In this document: positions 1 to 8,404 of the stretch, in pieces
Layout: every line of letters starts with the position of its first letter
Numbering within the stretch: position 1 is the first letter of the stretch
Assembly: GCA_013112685.1 (NCBI GenBank)
Contig: JABFGC010000002.1
Coordinates: 2,986,902-3,050,901, forward strand
Source: Chloroflexota bacterium
GTDB lineage: Bacteria > Chloroflexota > Anaerolineae > Anaerolineales > Villigracilaceae
Length of the DNA stretch: 64,000 nucleotides
Direction of reading: 5' to 3'
The notes under the pieces: model-generated
Told to the model about the DNA's origin: nothing
Databases searched by the model: none
What the model saw: only the letters and a program-made list of their open reading frames with translations
Made by a program: the position numbers and the translations under genes

Positions 1-1
1 C

Positions 2-670
2 GCCTACACCGACCTTTCGCGCGGCGTCGCATTTCTGCTGGGTTTCAACACCGTCGAAAACTTCCGCCAGCCTTACCTTTCCCTCACCCCCACCGACTTC
101 TGGAACCGCTGGCACATCAGTCTCTCGACCTGGCTCAGGGATTACGTTTTCTTCCCCATCCGCCGCGCATTGCTGCGCTTCAAACTCAACGAAAAACTCG
201 CCATGTCCATCCCGCCGCTGGCGACCATGTTCGTCAGCGGGCTATGGCACGGCGCGGGGCTGAATTTCGTCGTCTGGGGTTTGTATTACGGCGCGCTCAT
301 CGCCGCCTACCAACTCATCGGCATCCGCGGCGACTGGAAGCCTGCCTCCAAAACCGCGACCTTCTTCGCCTGGCTGTTGATGTTTGCCTTCATCGTCTTC
401 GGTTGGATGATGTTCCGCGCGCCGTCACTCGACTGGCTGATCAACATTTTCATCCACTCGCCGTTCATCCCAAGCCGGAGCGAATTTGTGCTTGCCCTTA
501 TCACCTTCACCGCTGCGCTGGCGTACTCCATCCCGCTCTTGGTGAACCACCTCATTGACCGCCGCGCCGGCGGGACCTGGCTCCAAGCCGCCTTTTACGC
601 CATCGCCGCCGCCCTGATTGTGGTTTACGTCAACTCGACGAGTTCGGACTTCATCTACTTCCAATTTTAG
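2..670 (+). CDS. MBOAT-family O-acyltransferase (AlgI-like), 5' truncated by window edge
   Basis: This is the C-terminal ~222 residues of a polytopic membrane-bound O-acyltransferase; the frame is open from base 2, so the gene begins outside the window. It would carry acyl groups across the membrane onto an extracytoplasmic polymer. Visible family marks are YTDLSRG, then FWNRWHISLSTWLRDY holding the first conserved His, then SGLWHGAG with the second, catalytic His. Hydrophobic segments follow to the C terminus. An SGNH-type gene follows 9 bp downstream, the usual AlgI/AlgJ or DltB/DltD pairing. The sequence resembles AlgI more than the second MBOAT at 5693 does. Acyl donor and acceptor cannot be read from sequence. 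Confidence 0.88.
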   Translation, partial: AYTDLSRGVAFLLGFNTVENFRQPYLSLTPTDFWNRWHISLSTWLRDYVFFPIRRALLRFKLNEKLAMSIPPLATMFVSGLWHGAGLNFVVWGLYYGALIAAYQLIGIRGDWKPASKTATFFAWLLMFAFIVFGWMMFRAPSLDWLINIFIHSPFIPSRSEFVLALITFTAALAYSIPLLVNHLIDRRAGGTWLQAAFYAIAAALIVVYVNSTSSDFIYFQF

Positions 671-679
671 GGACCCGAC

Positions 680-1698
680 ATGCGCTTCTTTCTTAAATTC
701 GGGCTGATCCTGACCATCATCCTGGTCGCCACTTCGATTCTCCTCCCCCCTCCTACGACCTGACCTTTCCCCGCGAACCGGGTCCCGTCACCGACAGGCG
801 CGTCCGCACTGACCATCTGAAATACCTGGAGGAGCGCCAGCCGCAGATCGTCGTCCTGGGCGACTCGACCCTCGAACTCGGTCTGGATACCGAAGCGCTG
901 GCAGAACAAACCGGAAAGTCCGTTTACAAGGTTGCCATTCCCGGTTCGGCATCCGCGCTTTGGTATCTCATCCTGAAGAACAACATTGCCGAGTCAACCT
1001 ACAAACCCGAATACGTTTTGATCGTCTTCCGCGACACCATCCTGACCGCGCCGGGCTACCGCGTCCACGGCAGTTACTTTGAACTGGTGGATGAATACGC
1101 GCGCCGCAACGAGCCGCTTTTCATCCAAAGATCGTTCGTCAATCTGATGAATCCGCTGGAACGCGCCGCCGAAAAATATTTCCCGCTCTATGTGACTCGC
1201 ACGCAAATCCGCAACCGCATTGACGCAGGCATCCGCTACCTCCTCCCGCCCATCTTCGGCTGCGACAAAAACTGCGTGGACTACTCCCTCGGCGAAATCT
1301 TCGCCGGCGCAGACCTCGAACCCCGGGCGCTCGTGGATGCGGTCGGCGCGGCGGAGTCTTATCTCTACACCCCGGAGCGGTTGGATTTCGCTTCGCAGGT
1401 TGGCGATTCCTACCTGCCGGAGATGATTCGCATTGCGCAGGAGAACGGCATCAAACTGGTTTTTGTCCGCATCAAGGTGGAGACCGCCGACTCAGCCAGC
1501 GACTCCAGGCTGGCAAATTATCTCGAATCCCTGCGCGCGTACTTAAAAAAAGAACAGGGAGCGTATCTGCTCGATTTCGGCGACGACCCGCGCTTCACTC
1601 ACGACCTCTTCCGCGACTCGATTCATCTCACCGAGCAGGGAAAAATCCTTTTCACTCAGCTGGTCGCGGAAGGATTAAAAGAAATTTTTACCGATTAA
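680..1698 (+). CDS. SGNH-type acyltransferase/hydrolase partner of the upstream MBOAT (frameshifted)
   Basis: The ATG at 680 begins with a hydrophobic membrane anchor, and the frame stops at 761. Moving one frame at the C6 run 745-750 restores a continuous reading to 1698, so one C appears to be missing. The restored protein (~340 residues) has the block I motif VVLGDSTLELG, an LIVFRDT strand, and the C-terminal HLTEQGKILF block holding the catalytic His. It would be anchored outside the membrane and finish acyl transfer for the MBOAT just upstream (9-bp spacing), in the manner of AlgJ/AlgX or DltD. The homopolymer position favours sequencing error over a true pseudogene, although slippage-based phase variation is possible. 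Confidence 0.72.
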
Positions 1699-1721
1699 CT
1701 CACGTTACCCAGTTCCTTCCC

Positions 1722-1850
1722 CCTCATGTCGTTGTGAGGAGGGTGCATTTCCCGACGAAGCAACCCCCTATCTTCTGAAAAAGGCCTGTTTTCGCCAATG
1801 AGGAGATTGCTTCGGGAAAACCACCCTCGCAATGGCATCATTTTGGGGAG
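1722..1850. repeat. Dispersed REP-like palindromic element, copy 1
   Basis: GTCGTTGTGAGGAGGG ... CGACGAAGCAACCCC, then AGGAGATTGCTTCGGG ... CCCTCGCAATGGC. The outer and inner arms are complementary. The same architecture recurs near 5024, 7126, 22272, 28683, 34145 and 38590, always between genes. This copy fills the space between the SGNH gene and the convergent kinase gene. Confidence 0.8.
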
Positions 1851-1877
1851 GGTGAAGGAACTTATTTTTTACGAATC

Positions 1878-2579
1878 CTAAAAGAACCAATGTCCCATGA
1901 GTGCGGATGCAAGCGTCATGCTGATGTTGTCAATATCCTTGTAATGCAGCGACTCGACCAACGCGCCCACCAACGAAATGGCGGTAATGGGTAAAAGGTA
2001 ATTGGTAATTGAGCCGCTGAAGACTCCTGCCGTCACATAGATAAAAATCATCGCCGCAGACATCAGCCATCCCCCAAGAAAGACGCTTGCCGTCCCCGCC
2101 ACAGACTTGTCCCTGCTCCATGGCAATCTCGCCGAAGCGAACTTCCTGCCGACGATGTCCGCGATTCCGTCGCCGCCGCACATCATCATCAGCGCGATGA
2201 TGCCGATGGGGGAATCCTTCCAATAGACGATGGTCAGCGCCACGAACATGATCCCGTAATACAGCGGACCGCGCAGAATCTCCTTCGGGTCGCCGGTGCG
2301 GGACATGGCATCCACTGAGGCTTTATCTTTCAAAACCCCAAAACCGATTAACGCGAATTGGACTGTGATCGCAAGCGGAACCAGCGCCGCCAGCCACCGC
2401 GCGGACGGGTCGTCATTGAACAAAAACCAGCACAGCACAAACAGCGGACCCGTGCCAATGTGAATGACCTTGCGGCTGAGTTTGCTGTCCATCCACCCGC
2501 GATGGGCGATGAAGTCCATGATGCGGAGGAAGATGAGGGAGAGGGCGAAAGTGAGGATCAGGGCGATGAGGTTGTTCAT
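1878..2579 (-). CDS. Phytol/dolichol-kinase-like membrane protein (CTP-dependent lipid kinase family)
   Basis: A 233-residue protein of about seven membrane segments. The N-terminal part has RKVIHIGTGPLF, and the centre has CGGDGIADIVGRKFA, the cytidylyltransferase/phytol kinase signature, followed by DKSVAGTASVFLGG. Family members (VTE5, Sec59, DGK1) phosphorylate prenols or diacylglycerol, commonly with CTP. The isolated position, convergent with the acylation genes, gives no pathway. A role in recycling prenyl carrier or membrane lipid is inference only. The start ATG is at 2579. Confidence 0.75.
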   Translation of the reverse strand: MNNLIALILTFALSLIFLRIMDFIAHRGWMDSKLSRKVIHIGTGPLFVLCWFLFNDDPSARWLAALVPLAITVQFALIGFGVLKDKASVDAMSRTGDPKEILRGPLYYGIMFVALTIVYWKDSPIGIIALMMMCGGDGIADIVGRKFASARLPWSRDKSVAGTASVFLGGWLMSAAMIFIYVTAGVFSGSITNYLLPITAISLVGALVESLHYKDIDNISMTLASALMGHWFF

Positions 2580-2589
2580 TTAGTTTCCT

Positions 2590-2632
2590 GGTTCGATAGT
2601 TGGGTGGTTTGATAGTCAAGTGGTTCGATAGT
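2590..2632. repeat. Short direct repeats GGTTYGATAGT x3
   Basis: Three copies of an 11-mer (2590-2600, 2606-2616, 2622-2632) are spaced exactly 16 bp apart between the kinase start and the AT-rich lipoprotein pair. Copies 1 and 3 are identical. Further on, 2675-2750 holds a CCACGAATA ... TATTCGTGG inverted pair. No gene is seen in 2580-2928. Confidence 0.6.
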
Positions 2633-2829
2633 TTAACCCGAATTGGGGGGAAGGGATGTATACCGAGCGAAACCGTCCACGAATAAAACCGCGAATGAAC
2701 GAATGGAGTCCACCTGTATTCGTGCATTCGTGACCTATTCGTGGATGGCTCATGCCGGGGCGGGGAATGAGTCAAGGGATTGGCTAAGAAAAATATTCAT
2801 ACCCATTAAAAAATTTAAAACTCAATGAA

Positions 2830-2905
2830 CTGCCCCGCCGCAAGCGGACGGGGTATCAACAAGCGCAACCCCGAAAAACCGTCGCCGCAGAGCGGCGGGG
2901 TATTG
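2830..2905. repeat. Two GC-rich hairpins ending in CGGGGTAT
   Basis: CCCCGCCGC/GCGGACGGGG near 2832-2853 and CGCCGC/GCGGCG near 2881-2900 form two successive stem-loops, each followed by GGTAT. They lie just before the promoter of the 2974 gene. They may be a terminator pair or another dispersed repeat type. Confidence 0.45.
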
Positions 2906-2928
2906 GACCCGTTAGGAATAAATTTCGG

Positions 2929-2957
2929 TTGGCGCAAATTGTGCCAGAAGGTATAAT
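2929..2957 (+). promoter_or_regulatory. Sigma-70-type promoter before the AT-rich lipoprotein pair
   Basis: TTGGCG (2929-2934), a 17-nt spacer, and TATAAT (2952-2957). Transcription would start near 2964, leaving a very short leader before the ATG at 2974. This argues against a TTG start at 2929, which would lie inside the promoter. Confidence 0.6.
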
Positions 2958-2973
2958 TTACTCATTGAAAAAC

Positions 2974-4056
2974 ATGTCTTTTATTCAAAAACTTTGTCTG
3001 TTAATACTTAGCGCAGTTGCATTAATTGCAGTAAGCACATCAATTGGGTACACATACCTGACATTAGGGATTCCTAAACAATTTTCTACAGAAACCAAAT
3101 GCGCCTTAATTGGATCAGGTGAATGCTTTCAATCAGAGAGTTTCTTGCAAATGCAGGTAACTCAAACAAACTCTACATCATCGAATTCTTCTCAAGATAT
3201 TATTTCTCCTACCTCTCAACCAGTATCAATTAATTTTGAAATCGCACCTACAATAATATATCCAACAGCCTTCCCTACATTTCCAAGCACAATTCAAACG
3301 AACACCCCAACAACAGAGAATCTAATTTCAAACCCTGCTAACACTATTCCCACCGAAGATTGGCGTGAATTTCCACCCGTACCTGAACTTTCCCCTAATG
3401 CTAAAAGAATTTTAACAAACATCATAACAAACCGCTATCTTGACACGCATACTTTTGTTAAAGTTGGGGATTGTCATATGGAGAGTGGCATTTTTTTAAG
3501 TGGATATGTCAAAGGTTCCTATCGTATACCCGAGGGATTGGAAAATACTGTAGACTGGTATTCACAAAGCATGGTGACAGACAATATAACCGCAGTTAGT
3601 GGTTATGGAATTAATACGGTTTTAGACCCAGCCTACGCACTCACAAAAGGTCATGAACAGTGTTTCATTAATGAGACTCCATTGGATTGTGAGTTACGAA
3701 TAAAACAACCAAGTTTAGTGCTTATTGCAATGGGTACAAATTGGATACCTAATGGCGAAGAAAGTTTTGAAAAGCATCTAAGAGTAGTTGTTTCTAGAGT
3801 ATTAGAAACAGGAGCACTGCCTATTCTCGCAACAAAAACAGATAATTTGGAAGGCAATTGGAAGATAAACCGCGCAATTGCTCAGGTTGCTATAGACTTT
3901 GATATACCATTAGTAAACATTTGGAGTGCAATGCAAGATTTACCTAACCAAGGATTAAGATCTGATGGATTTCATTTGACAGGGGACGGATGGTTACGAA
4001 ACAGTTCAACATGGCTTAAAACACTTGAGAATGTCTATCAAATAGTATCGCAATAA
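2974..4056 (+). CDS. Membrane-anchored SGNH-like protein with GDC in block I (paralog 1)
   Basis: A 360-residue extracytoplasmic protein. An N-terminal hydrophobic anchor (about residues 5-30) is followed by a Ser/Thr/Pro-rich linker to ~130 and a globular domain. The domain reads as SGNH-like: VKVGDCHMESG at block I with Cys where the Ser nucleophile normally is, LIAMGTNW at block III, and SDGFHLTGDGW at the His block. Two further Cys (QCFINETPLDCEL) are shared with the paralogs at 4069 and 8405. The gene is AT-rich against its GC-rich neighbours and is followed 12 bp later by its tandem paralog, which suggests acquisition by transfer followed by duplication. The ATG at 2974 is preferred over the in-frame TTG at 2929. 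Substrate unknown; a role in the acylation locus is inferred from position. Confidence 0.7.
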   Translation: MSFIQKLCLLILSAVALIAVSTSIGYTYLTLGIPKQFSTETKCALIGSGECFQSESFLQMQVTQTNSTSSNSSQDIISPTSQPVSINFEIAPTIIYPTAFPTFPSTIQTNTPTTENLISNPANTIPTEDWREFPPVPELSPNAKRILTNIITNRYLDTHTFVKVGDCHMESGIFLSGYVKGSYRIPEGLENTVDWYSQSMVTDNITAVSGYGINTVLDPAYALTKGHEQCFINETPLDCELRIKQPSLVLIAMGTNWIPNGEESFEKHLRVVVSRVLETGALPILATKTDNLEGNWKINRAIAQVAIDFDIPLVNIWSAMQDLPNQGLRSDGFHLTGDGWLRNSSTWLKTLENVYQIVSQ

Positions 4057-4068
4057 GGAGGAAATCTA

Positions 4069-4980
4069 ATGAATCGTTTGGGGTTTATATTGATGACTTT
4101 GCTAATAGTAAGTTGTCAGATTTCAAATAGTACTCAAACCAACTCTCCTAATATGGAAATATTCTTCACCCCAACCATTAGGGCGGGTTACACTTCCACA
4201 CCTTTACCCATTTACACTTCGACTTCAACATTTACACCTACTGTACAATCTACCTCCACGCCAGATACTCGGCTTACCTCTCATTATTGGAGGGAATGGG
4301 ATTCTGTTCCAGATCTCTCCCAAAGTGCAAAAAATATTTTACGTTTGGCAGTTGAGTATTCAGAACTTGATTTACATACATTTAGTAAAGTCGGCGACTG
4401 CCAAATGACATGTGAAACTTTCTTAGGTGGATATGCAAATGGAAAATACCCTGTTCCACCAGAGTTCAAGGAAACTGTTGTATGGTTTTCTGAAAGCATG
4501 ACGGCAAATAACGTAACTGCTGAGAGAGGTTTAGGAGTGAGTTCAGTTCTTAATCCTATGTTTGCATTATCTGCGGGTTACAACCAATGCTTAAGAAATG
4601 AGTCTCCTTTAGACTGTGAACTGCGTACCCGCCGCCCCATTATTGTGCTAATTGGCATGGGCACAAATTGGATACCCAACGCTGAAATTAGCTTTGAAAA
4701 ATACTTAAGAAGGATTGTTGACACCATACTAGAAACTGGCGCGCTCCCGATTCTTGCGACCAAGGCAGATAACGTGGAAGAAAACTGGAAACTTAATGAG
4801 GCAATTGCACAGGTTGCTTACGACTATGATTTGCCCCTTGTAAACGTATGGCGCTCCGTTCAAGATTTACCAGGACGCGGAATAGAGAGAAAGATTTATT
4901 TGACTCCTGACGGTTGGATGCGTCGTAATTATGTTTGGCTTGCTACACTAGAAAATATTCGTCAAGAAATAGTGAGATAA
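4069..4980 (+). CDS. SGNH-like lipoprotein with GDC in block I (paralog 2)
   Basis: A 303-residue lipoprotein: the signal peptide ends in the lipobox LLIVSC, a Thr/Pro-rich linker runs to ~75, and then comes the same domain as the 2974 gene. Key blocks are FSKVGDCQMTCETF, VLIGMGTNWIPN and YLTPDGWMR; here the DxFH block is altered, so the catalytic His appears lost. It has the same shared Cys pair (NQCLRNESPLDCEL). The ribosome binding site AAGGAGG lies 6-7 nt before ATG. It is AT-rich and in operon with the previous gene. Loss of the His makes independent hydrolase activity doubtful; it may bind or present substrate. Confidence 0.7.
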   Translation: MNRLGFILMTLLIVSCQISNSTQTNSPNMEIFFTPTIRAGYTSTPLPIYTSTSTFTPTVQSTSTPDTRLTSHYWREWDSVPDLSQSAKNILRLAVEYSELDLHTFSKVGDCQMTCETFLGGYANGKYPVPPEFKETVVWFSESMTANNVTAERGLGVSSVLNPMFALSAGYNQCLRNESPLDCELRTRRPIIVLIGMGTNWIPNAEISFEKYLRRIVDTILETGALPILATKADNVEENWKLNEAIAQVAYDYDLPLVNVWRSVQDLPGRGIERKIYLTPDGWMRRNYVWLATLENIRQEIVR

Positions 4981-5023
4981 CTCAATCAACTATTTCCCCA
5001 TGCTATAATCCGCCCGCATATCC

Positions 5024-5110
5024 TGTCATTGCGAGTGGCGCTTTGCGCCACGAAGCAATCCCCTTGTTTTTTACACGAGATTGCTTCGGGCTTCGCCCTC
5101 GCAATGACGA
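5024..5110. repeat. Dispersed REP-like palindromic element, copy 2
   Basis: TGTCATTGCGAGTGGCGC ... CACGAAGCAATCCCC and GAGATTGCTTCGGGC ... CCCTCGCAATGACG form a long imperfect hairpin. It is the same family as 1722-1850. Confidence 0.85.
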
Positions 5111-5131
5111 ACTTAAATCATGGAGGAACCT

Positions 5132-5518
5132 GTGCGCACTAAATTAATCATCCTCATGCTCGCCTTGAGCATTCTCCTTTCCGCTTGCGGGGCATCAACT
5201 ACAAGCGGAGCGACAACTGCCGTCGAAGGCTACATCACCGCGCTTGCGACCAAAGACCAAGCCGCCCTCATCTCCAACTCCTGCGCCGACTGGGAAGATG
5301 ATGCCCTGATCGAACTCGACTCCTTTGCCCTCGTCGAAGTCACCGTGGACGGAATGTCCTGCGCCGAATCCGGAACCGACGGCGACAAAACCCTCGTGGA
5401 TTGCATCGGCACGCTCAACATGAGCTACAACGGCGAACCCCAATCCCTCGACCTCGCCGACCGCACCTACGAAGTCATCGAACAAGACGGGGACTGGCTC
5501 GTCTGCGGTGTTCGATAA
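5132..5518 (+). CDS. Small NTF2-like lipoprotein
   Basis: 128 residues with the lipobox LLSACG, then a compact domain beginning VEGYITALATKDQ, the opening helix pattern of NTF2/DUF4878-like lipoproteins, and ending EQDGDWLVCGVR. The GTG at 5132 is chosen because GGAGGA lies just upstream and the reading from it gives a textbook signal peptide; an ATG at 5120 would overlap that binding site. It stands between the GDC lipoproteins and the DltX-like gene. It is probably an extracytoplasmic binding or accessory protein of the acylation locus; no catalytic residues can be named. Confidence 0.65.
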   Translation: MRTKLIILMLALSILLSACGASTTSGATTAVEGYITALATKDQAALISNSCADWEDDALIELDSFALVEVTVDGMSCAESGTDGDKTLVDCIGTLNMSYNGEPQSLDLADRTYEVIEQDGDWLVCGVR

Positions 5519-5521
5519 ACC

Positions 5522-5590
5522 GACCATAGACGATGGACCGCGGACGATGGAAAAGATCGTCTATGGTCCATCGTCAATCGTCTATCGTCC
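5522..5590. repeat. Dispersed repeat of the 'CCATAGACGATGG / CGTCTATGG' type, copy 1
   Basis: An inverted arrangement of ACCATAGACGATGGACC and GGTCCATCGTCAATCG around a short centre. Related copies lie at 8335-8398 and 9665-9737, all inside the acylation locus, and form long hairpins in the transcript between genes of one apparent operon. Confidence 0.7.
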
Positions 5591-5692
5591 ATGAAAGAAA
5601 ACCTCCTCGCCCTCCTCCTCTGCCTCATCCTCATCGCCCTCGTCATCTTCACCGCAGACAGCAGCCCGACGTGGATCTATCAAGGCTTCTAA
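5591..5692 (+). CDS. dltX-like: DltX-like acyl-relay microprotein
   Basis: A 33-residue protein. It has a two-residue charged start (MKEN), one membrane helix (about residues 5-22), and a C terminus that ends in PTWIYQGF with Tyr30 four residues from the end. As I recall, Gram-positive DltX proteins are about 50 residues with one helix and end in an aromatic-I-Y-x-x-F motif whose Tyr carries the D-alanyl group between DltB and DltD. Length, topology, final motif and position all match: the stop TAA is at 5690-5692 and the MBOAT start is at 5693 with no gap. The leader contains AG-poor sequence, so translation may depend on coupling. To my knowledge such a protein is not described in Chloroflexota, which are thought to lack teichoic acids. 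Confidence 0.75.
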   Translation: MKENLLALLLCLILIALVIFTADSSPTWIYQGF

Positions 5693-7126
5693 ATGGCGCT
5701 TGAAAACATCCTAATTCTCGCCGCCGCCTCGCTCCTCTGGGCAGCAACCTTCCGCAACCACGGCAGGACGTGGTTCATGCTCATCGCCAGCGTCGTCGTC
5801 ATCTTCTGGCTGCAACCCGCCCTCCCCATCCGCGGCGCCGACTTCTTCACGCCCCTCGCCACCCTCGTGCTCGTCGTCCTCACCTGGTTCATCACCGCCG
5901 CCGACGAAACCCGCAAACAGCGCAAAAACATCATCATCCTTCTTGTCGTCGCTGGCGTCGTCCTCCTCCTCAACCTGGCACGCTTCCTCCCCGCCGACTT
6001 TCAACTCTTCACTGCCTCGCGCCCCCCTCAACTCGAAACGACTCTTCTTATCTTTTTGGTGACAGGACTGACGCTGTTAGCGTTATCTCGTCTGACACGT
6101 TTCAGCGCTTCTTTCTTAACGGTGGGTCTGGTTCTAACCATCGGGCTTTTTCTCGCGCTGAAAGTTCCCGCCCTCACCTACTGGACGGCTTACTTCCTGC
6201 GCTCACTGAGCGGACAAAATGTTTACGCATCACGCATTACGGATTTCGCATGGCTGGGCTTTTCCTACGTCGCCTTCCGACTCATCCACACCATTCGAGA
6301 TAAACAATCCGGTCGCTTCCCCTCCGTAGACGTGGGCGAGTTCATTACCTACGTCATCTTCTTTCCCGCCTTCACCGCCGGTCCCATTGACCGCCTTGAA
6401 CGTTTTATCAAAGATTTACGCGCTCCCTTTGCAGGTCTGAACCTTGAAGCCTTCTACTTCGCAGGTCAACGTCTGCTGATTGGCTTGTTCAAAAAATTTG
6501 TCATCGCTGATGCTTTAGCACTCATCGCCCTGAACGACACGAATGCAACCCAGGTTACTTCAGCGTTCTGGATGTGGGTCATCGTCTACGCCTACACCTT
6601 CCAAATCTACTTCGACTTTAGCGGCTACACCGACATTGCTCTCGGCATCGCGCAACTACTTGGAATCAAACTGCCCGAGAACTTTGCCTCGCCCTATCTC
6701 AAACCCAACCTGACCCAATTCTGGAACAACTGGCACATGACGCTTACCCAGTGGTTCCGCGCTTACTTCTTTAATCCCATCACCCGCTGGCTCAGGTCTT
6801 GGCAAAAACCGATGTCCATGCCAATGATGATTCTGTTGACGCAAGTTGCTACCATGGTGCTGATCGGCTTCTGGCACGGCGTGACATGGAACTTCACCCT
6901 CTGGGGCTTGTGGCACGGACTTGGACTCTTCATCCACAACCGCTGGAACGACGCCACCAAAACCAAAGCCGCCGCTTGGGCAACCACGCCAACAAAACAA
7001 GCCATCCTCCACATCAGCGGCATCCTGCTCACCTTCCATTATATGGCAATCGGCTGGATCTTTTTTGCATTATCATCGCCTGCTATTTCATGGCAAGTGA
7101 TTTTGAAATTGTTTGGAGTTAATTAA
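5693..7126 (+). CDS. DltB-like MBOAT O-acyltransferase
   Basis: A 477-residue protein of about 11-12 membrane segments. Family landmarks are FPAFTAGPIDR, IYFDFSGYTDIALG, QFWNNWHMTLTQWF with the first conserved His, and IGFWHGVTWNFTLWG with the catalytic His. It would accept an acyl group from a carrier protein on the inside and move it to the DltX-like Tyr or an SGNH partner outside. It starts at the base after the DltX-like stop, and the SGNH protein follows at 7232. The carrier protein and ligase of the same locus (9414, 9738) support the assignment. DltB is the closest functional model, but the acyl group is unknown. Confidence 0.9.
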   Translation: MALENILILAAASLLWAATFRNHGRTWFMLIASVVVIFWLQPALPIRGADFFTPLATLVLVVLTWFITAADETRKQRKNIIILLVVAGVVLLLNLARFLPADFQLFTASRPPQLETTLLIFLVTGLTLLALSRLTRFSASFLTVGLVLTIGLFLALKVPALTYWTAYFLRSLSGQNVYASRITDFAWLGFSYVAFRLIHTIRDKQSGRFPSVDVGEFITYVIFFPAFTAGPIDRLERFIKDLRAPFAGLNLEAFYFAGQRLLIGLFKKFVIADALALIALNDTNATQVTSAFWMWVIVYAYTFQIYFDFSGYTDIALGIAQLLGIKLPENFASPYLKPNLTQFWNNWHMTLTQWFRAYFFNPITRWLRSWQKPMSMPMMILLTQVATMVLIGFWHGVTWNFTLWGLWHGLGLFIHNRWNDATKTKAAAWATTPTKQAILHISGILLTFHYMAIGWIFFALSSPAISWQVILKLFGVN

Positions 7127-7224
7127 TGTCGTTGCGAGGAGGGTGTTCTTCCCGACGAAGCAACCTCCCAATTATCAGGAGATTGCTTCGGGCAAAGAGC
7201 AAGAGCGCCCTCGCAATGACATGA
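7126..7224. repeat. Dispersed REP-like palindromic element, copy 3
   Basis: ATGTCGTTGCGAGGAGGG ... CGACGAAGCAACCTCCC and AGGAGATTGCTTCGGG ... GCGCCCTCGCAATGAC. It lies between the MBOAT and SGNH genes of one operon. Confidence 0.85.
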
Positions 7225-7231
7225 AACTCTT

Positions 7232-8338
7232 ATGAATCAACCCATCAAACCCCTCAACGTCTTCATCAAGGGATTGCTCTTATTCTCCCTCTTCAACCTC
7301 GTCATCGCTGCGTGGCAGCCGAGGGTTGGACAATTCTCGTTATACAACGTCATCTACCCGGGGCGGGAGCGACTTCCCTTCGGTGAGAACCCCAAGCAAT
7401 CTTATAACCTCAGTCTCTTCGACCTCGATGCGAGGTTCGCTTCGCATGTCATCGCTGGCACGCCTAAAGCGGACAATGAATTTCGCGTGGTCATCGTTGG
7501 CGATTCATCAGTGTGGGGAACCTTGCTCAAGCCGGACGAAACTTTAGCAGGGCAACTCAACGCGGATAACCTCAACGCCTGCGGGAAAAATGTCCGCGCG
7601 TATAACTTGGGGTATCCGACCATATCACTGACCAAAGATGTAATGCTGCTTTCGTATGCAAAGCAATACGCCCCCGACCTCGTCATCTGGATGACCACGC
7701 TCGATGCGTTCCCGCTGGAGAAGCAGACGTCCACGCCGCTGGTGGCTCACAACGAGGAAAAAATTCGGGAACTGGCGACCAACTACCAGTTAAGAGTCGA
7801 GGCGGATGATCCCAATTTCGTAAAAAAATCCTTTTGGGAGAAAACGTTCATCGGGGATCGTCGTTCATGGGCAGACCTTATCCGCCTGCAAATCTACGGC
7901 GTGATGTGGGCAGCGACGGGCATTGACCAGTTCTATCCGGACGATTACGAGCGCGCGCAAACCGACTTTGAAGCCGATGAAAGTTTCCACGACTTTACGC
8001 CACCCGATTTGAACGAAGAGGGCTTGGCGTTGAACGCGCTGGAGGTGGGCTTCCGCGTGGTGGGTGAAACACCCATGCTGATCGTAAATGAGCCGATGTT
8101 AATAAGTTCGGGCGCGAACAGCGACATCCGCTATAATTTTTTCTACCCCCGCTGGGCGTATGACGATTACCGCGAAATCATGACGGCGTTGAGCCAACGC
8201 AACGATTGGACGTATGTGGACTTATGGGACATCGTGCCTGCAAATGAATTTACCAACAGCGCGATTCACCTCACGCCTGCGGGAGAGAAATTGCTGGCGG
8301 AAACTCTCACGCCGTATATTCTTGAAAATTGTAGATGA
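7232..8338 (+). CDS. DltD-like SGNH protein
   Basis: 368 residues: an N-terminal anchor (about 10-28) and an extracytoplasmic SGNH domain. VVIVGDSSVWG is block I with the nucleophile Ser, NLGYPTISL is the second block, LVIWMTTLDAF is the central strand, and NSAIHLTPAGEKLLAE holds the catalytic His. The same fold and topology are found in DltD and AlgJ, which take the acyl group from the MBOAT side and place it on the polymer. It follows the DltX-like/MBOAT pair, separated by a palindromic repeat. The ATG at 7232 has only weak ribosome-binding complementarity. A simple esterase role is the alternative. Confidence 0.78.
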   Translation: MNQPIKPLNVFIKGLLLFSLFNLVIAAWQPRVGQFSLYNVIYPGRERLPFGENPKQSYNLSLFDLDARFASHVIAGTPKADNEFRVVIVGDSSVWGTLLKPDETLAGQLNADNLNACGKNVRAYNLGYPTISLTKDVMLLSYAKQYAPDLVIWMTTLDAFPLEKQTSTPLVAHNEEKIRELATNYQLRVEADDPNFVKKSFWEKTFIGDRRSWADLIRLQIYGVMWAATGIDQFYPDDYERAQTDFEADESFHDFTPPDLNEEGLALNALEVGFRVVGETPMLIVNEPMLISSGANSDIRYNFFYPRWAYDDYREIMTALSQRNDWTYVDLWDIVPANEFTNSAIHLTPAGEKLLAETLTPYILENCR

Positions 8339-8398
8339 CGATAGACGACGGACGACAGACCATGGTCGATGGTCTATCGTCCGCGGTCTGCTCATAGG
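8335..8398. repeat. Dispersed 'ACGATAGAC' repeat, copy 2
   Basis: ATGACGATAGACGACGG ... CCATGGTCGATGGTCTATCGTCC. It forms a hairpin between the SGNH gene and the third GDC lipoprotein and belongs to the family at 5522-5590. Confidence 0.65.
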
Positions 8399-8404
8399 AG
8401 ACCA

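Noticed and set aside
745-750. Phase variation by the C6 run in the SGNH gene
   Set aside because: Six bases is short for a contingency tract, and many other genes here have similar indels; sequencing error is the simpler reading.
1722-1850. REP-like elements as tRNA or ncRNA genes
   Set aside because: They are long imperfect palindromes repeated with changed loops; no cloverleaf or anticodon arm. I found no tRNA or rRNA in the window.
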